A stretch of DNA of 24,670 bases from an uncultured Oscillibacter sp. (GTDB lineage: Bacteria > Bacillota > Clostridia > Oscillospirales > Oscillospiraceae). The stretch's first letter is position 1. Each line of letters starts with the position of its first letter. Under the pieces are notes generated by a model. It was not told the origin of the DNA, ran no database searches, and saw nothing but the letters and a program-made list of their open reading frames with translations. Where the stretch lies: assembly GCA_910586735.1 (NCBI GenBank), contig CAJUJW010000037.1, forward strand, positions 1 to 24,670, read 5' to 3'. This document shows positions 21,668 through 24,670 of this stretch, one piece after another. A program made the translations under genes and the position numbers.

Positions 21668-22192
21668 ATTCGAACCCAGTTGGGAGGCTTTATTTCCAAC
21701 GCAATTAACTCTGTTACCGGCGGTTCTTCCGAATCCACGGCCTCCAGCAGCGGCGGGGCTGTACGGCGGTCTGCGGCGGCTCCCGCTATGCTGGCGGCTC
21801 CGGCAATGTTGACGGCGGAAGCTGTGGAAGATACCGGGCCTGTACTCTTCCGGGCGGCGCGGATGAGCGGCGGGGAAACGCTTTCCCAGGCGGTAACGCG
21901 CTCCCTCTCCGATACGGAGTCGCACCTCCGGGCCACGGCGGCGATCCGGCGGATGCAGCGGGACATGGATAACGTCGAGGCCAGCGTGGCGGCCTACTAT
22001 ACCGCGCCGGAGCGGCGGGGCAGCGGGAACCCGCAGCCGGTGAGGTCTGAAACCGGCTTTACCGCAGCGGAGTTGGCGGCGGCAATGCGGGAGGCCCTGA
22101 AGGGGACCCAAGTAGTAATGGACGGGCGGACGGTGGGCCGTCTGGTGGCCATCAATCAGGGAAACATGGGCCGGGCCCTGGGCACTTTGTGA
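21668..22192 (+). pseudogene. C-terminal remainder of the tape-measure gene
   Basis: Continues the frame of the tape-measure gene directly after the TGA: IRTQLGGFISNAINSVTGGS, a Ser/Ala-rich linker, ARMSGGETLSQAVTRSLSD, and VVMDGRTVGRLVAINQGN near the end, the usual closing pattern of such proteins. No ribosome site or good start codon follows the stop, so it is probably untranslated unless the TGA is read through. Confidence 0.75.
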
Positions 22193-22193
22193 A

Positions 22194-22212
22194 TGTGTCC
22201 AGCTTGGACACA
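22194..22212. repeat. 19-bp palindrome, copy 5
   Basis: TGTGTCCAGCTTGGACACA, with 8-bp arms, starting right after the end of the tape-measure frame and before the ribosome site of the next short frame. Confidence 0.8.
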
Positions 22213-22232
22213 TTTTGAAAAGAGGCGTCATA

Positions 22233-22337
22233 TTGGCGAGGCTCACAATTAACGATGTGGGCCTCGCCGCTTTAGAATTTCCTGTAACAGACTGGCGGCC
22301 TACCGTGCCCGCCCTGGCGGCTTCCTGGAGGACCTGA
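22233..22337 (+). pseudogene. Stub of the next phage tail gene, cut off by array 2
   Basis: A ribosome-like AAAGAGGCG precedes a TTG that opens ARLTINDVGLAALEFPVTDW, which then runs straight into repeat array 2 and stops at 22335-22337. The N-terminus resembles the start of proteins encoded after the tape measure (distal-tail type), but it is too short to assign. The DNA of its first codons can also fold as GGCGAGGC/GCCTCGCC (22235-22268). Confidence 0.4.
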
Positions 22338-22470
22338 ACGCTGGCGGCGGGTTTCCGGTCCCCGGCTGGAGCTGGCGGCCTACCATACCCGCCCTGGCCG
22401 CTCCTTGGAGGCCCTGGCCGCTGGGGGTAGTCTCTCGGCTCCTGGTTGGGGCTGGCGGCCCGCCGTGGGT
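22290..22470. repeat. Array 2 of the ~78-bp GC-rich repeat
   Basis: Two full units of 80 nt (22305, 22385) with a partial unit before and after. They have the same plan as array 1, including the CCCGCCCTGGCGGCTTCCTG opening in the first unit. The arrays are direct repeats of one another and bracket the tape-measure gene. Confidence 0.82.
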
Positions 22471-22608
22471 AAATCCTGCCGAGAAAAGTTTCCCTTATTT
22501 TTTCCCTTTAGCGGGATTATTTCAAATTTCTGCACAAAGCAAATGAATACAAAAGCCTTTGCGCCGCAATTGGTTTATATTTCGACATTTTCCAAGCAAC
22601 AAGCTGGA
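22471..22608. other. AT-rich stretch before attR, no gene
   Basis: No supported ORF. It contains TTTTCCCTTTAG (22500-22511), a direct copy of 10107-10118 beside the integrase stop. Both copies lie about 80-110 nt inside the att repeats and could be integrase arm sites. Confidence 0.4.
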
Positions 22609-22624
22609 ATTTACAAATTCTTCA
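22609..22624. repeat. attR candidate (16-bp direct repeat)
   Basis: ATTTACAAATTCTTCA, identical to attL. Here it is part of GAATTT-AC-AAATTC, an inverted repeat typical of a recombinase core site. It lies 22 nt upstream of the groESL -35. Confidence 0.8.
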
Positions 22625-22645
22625 TAACTTTTGAGAGAAATCCCC

Positions 22646-22674
22646 TTTACAAAATGGGGCGGCTGTACTATGAT
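22646..22674 (+). promoter_or_regulatory. Sigma-A promoter of groESL
   Basis: TTTACA, exactly 17 nt, TATGAT. The CIRCE operator begins 9 nt after the -10, that is, over the transcript start. Confidence 0.9.
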
Positions 22675-22682
22675 AATCACTG

Positions 22683-22709
22683 TTAGCACTCCTGGTATTT
22701 GAGTGCTAA
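22683..22709 (+). promoter_or_regulatory. CIRCE operator (HrcA binding site)
   Basis: TTAGCACTC, 9-nt spacer, GAGTGCTAA, a perfect match to the CIRCE consensus. HrcA bound here represses groESL until heat shock; the site is also the start of the groES mRNA leader. Confidence 0.97.
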
Positions 22710-22756
22710 CAGTGAATTTGTTTTTCAAATTTTTATATTTTAAGGAGGAACCCGAA

Positions 22757-23041
22757 ATGAAACTCACCCCGCTTGCAGACCGCGTCATCCTGAAAATGGT
22801 GGAGACCGAGGAGACCACCAAGGGCGGTATCATCCTCACCGGCTCCGCCAAGGAAAAGCCCTCCGTGGCCGAAGTCATCTCCGTGGGCCCCGGCGGCACC
22901 GTGGACGGAAAGGAAGTCACCATGACCGTGAAGCCCGGAGACAAGGTCATCACCAGCCAGTACGCCGGGACCAAGGTGACCCTGGAGGAAGTCGAGTACG
23001 TCGTCGTGCGGCAGAACGACATTTTAGCGATTGTAGAGTAA
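22757..23041 (+). CDS. groES: Co-chaperonin GroES
   Basis: Seven-subunit lid of the GroEL folding chamber; 94 residues, full length. MKLTPLADRVILKMVETEET is the family N-terminus, followed by the mobile loop (TTKGGIILTGSAKEKP), VSVGPG-like VISVGPGG, and VRQNDILAIVE at the C-terminus. AAGGAGG lies 9 nt before the ATG. An upstream in-frame extension (22703) overlaps CIRCE and is rejected. It is first in the HrcA-controlled operon with groEL, 40 nt ahead. Confidence 0.97.
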   Translation: MKLTPLADRVILKMVETEETTKGGIILTGSAKEKPSVAEVISVGPGGTVDGKEVTMTVKPGDKVITSQYAGTKVTLEEVEYVVVRQNDILAIVE

Positions 23042-23081
23042 ACACTTTATTTTTCAAATTATCGGGAGGTAACGATTTATT

Positions 23082-24670
<1,589 letters not shown>

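Larger units (their letters stand above)
10021..22624. mobile_element. Integrated phage-derived element (degraded prophage), about 12.6 kb
   Basis: The limits are set by an identical 16-bp sequence at each end. Contents are an integrase at the left end pointing outward, a zeta-type kinase, a type I toxin-antitoxin, a cI/cro-type switch, early replication genes, an HUH Rep, and one broken tail gene. No packaging, head or lysis genes are present. Base composition changes inside it, for example the AT-rich immunity region at 12860-13860. The host genes on both sides are intact and co-directional, consistent with a precise intergenic insertion upstream of groESL. Confidence 0.85.

Noticed and set aside
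21650..21680. Systematic recoding of TGA as Trp in the element
   Set aside because: TGA is used as the normal stop of several element genes in coupled ATGA overlaps, and the other nonsense codon is TAA, so mutation is simpler.
22703..22756. N-terminal extension of GroES
   Set aside because: It would overlap the CIRCE operator; the ATG at 22757 has AAGGAGG and gives the canonical MKLTPLADRV start.

Overview
The window reads as chromosomal DNA of a high-GC member of the Clostridia, probably an Oscillospiraceae-type gut Firmicute. This is inferred from the RNase M5 gene, the CIRCE heat-shock operator, the DUF6514-like protein, strong AGGAGG ribosome sites and GC-rich codon use; no rRNA or other strong phylogenetic marker is present. 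Two blocks of housekeeping genes flank one integrated element.

Left block (1-9986, all on +): dnaK (5' end outside the window), a small inverted-repeat insertion, dnaJ, a PHP-family phosphatase overlapping dnaJ, then rpiB under its own sigma-A promoter, a membrane-anchored TIM-barrel-like protein, a strong terminator, and a tight run of comEC, holA and rnmV. A small DUF6514-like gene follows. Right block (22625-24670): a consensus sigma-A promoter, a perfect CIRCE operator, groES, and groEL running off the end. Without the element, the groESL promoter would lie shortly downstream of the DUF6514-like gene.

Integrated element (about 10021-22624, 12.6 kb): it is bounded by a 16-bp direct repeat that looks like attL/attR. 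Inside, in order: a tyrosine integrase (-) with an unusual hairpin leader and a divergent promoter-terminator pair that may make a small RNA; a zeta-toxin-like kinase (-) surrounded by seven 24-bp palindromes whose arms co-vary; a complete type I toxin-antitoxin locus (28-residue holin-like peptide plus a promoter and terminator for an antisense RNA); a repressor/Cro pair around a divergent promoter region with repeated operators; a chain of small early phage genes (HTH protein, DUF6291-like protein, replisome-organizer-like protein, several unknowns) mostly joined by ATGA/GTGA overlaps; an HUH-type rolling-circle Rep; and a tape-measure gene interrupted by an in-frame TGA and flanked on both sides by arrays of a degenerate ~78-bp GC-rich repeat.

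No terminase, portal, capsid, other complete tail, or lysis genes are present, and two genes carry in-frame stops. The element is therefore best read as a degraded prophage, or a phage-derived element that still keeps integration, immunity, replication and addiction functions. The parts least explained by known gene content are the co-varying palindrome cluster around the zeta gene, a second dispersed palindrome (TGTGTCCAAGTTGGACACA) that often sits beside ribosome-binding sites, and the two repeat arrays around the tape-measure gene.
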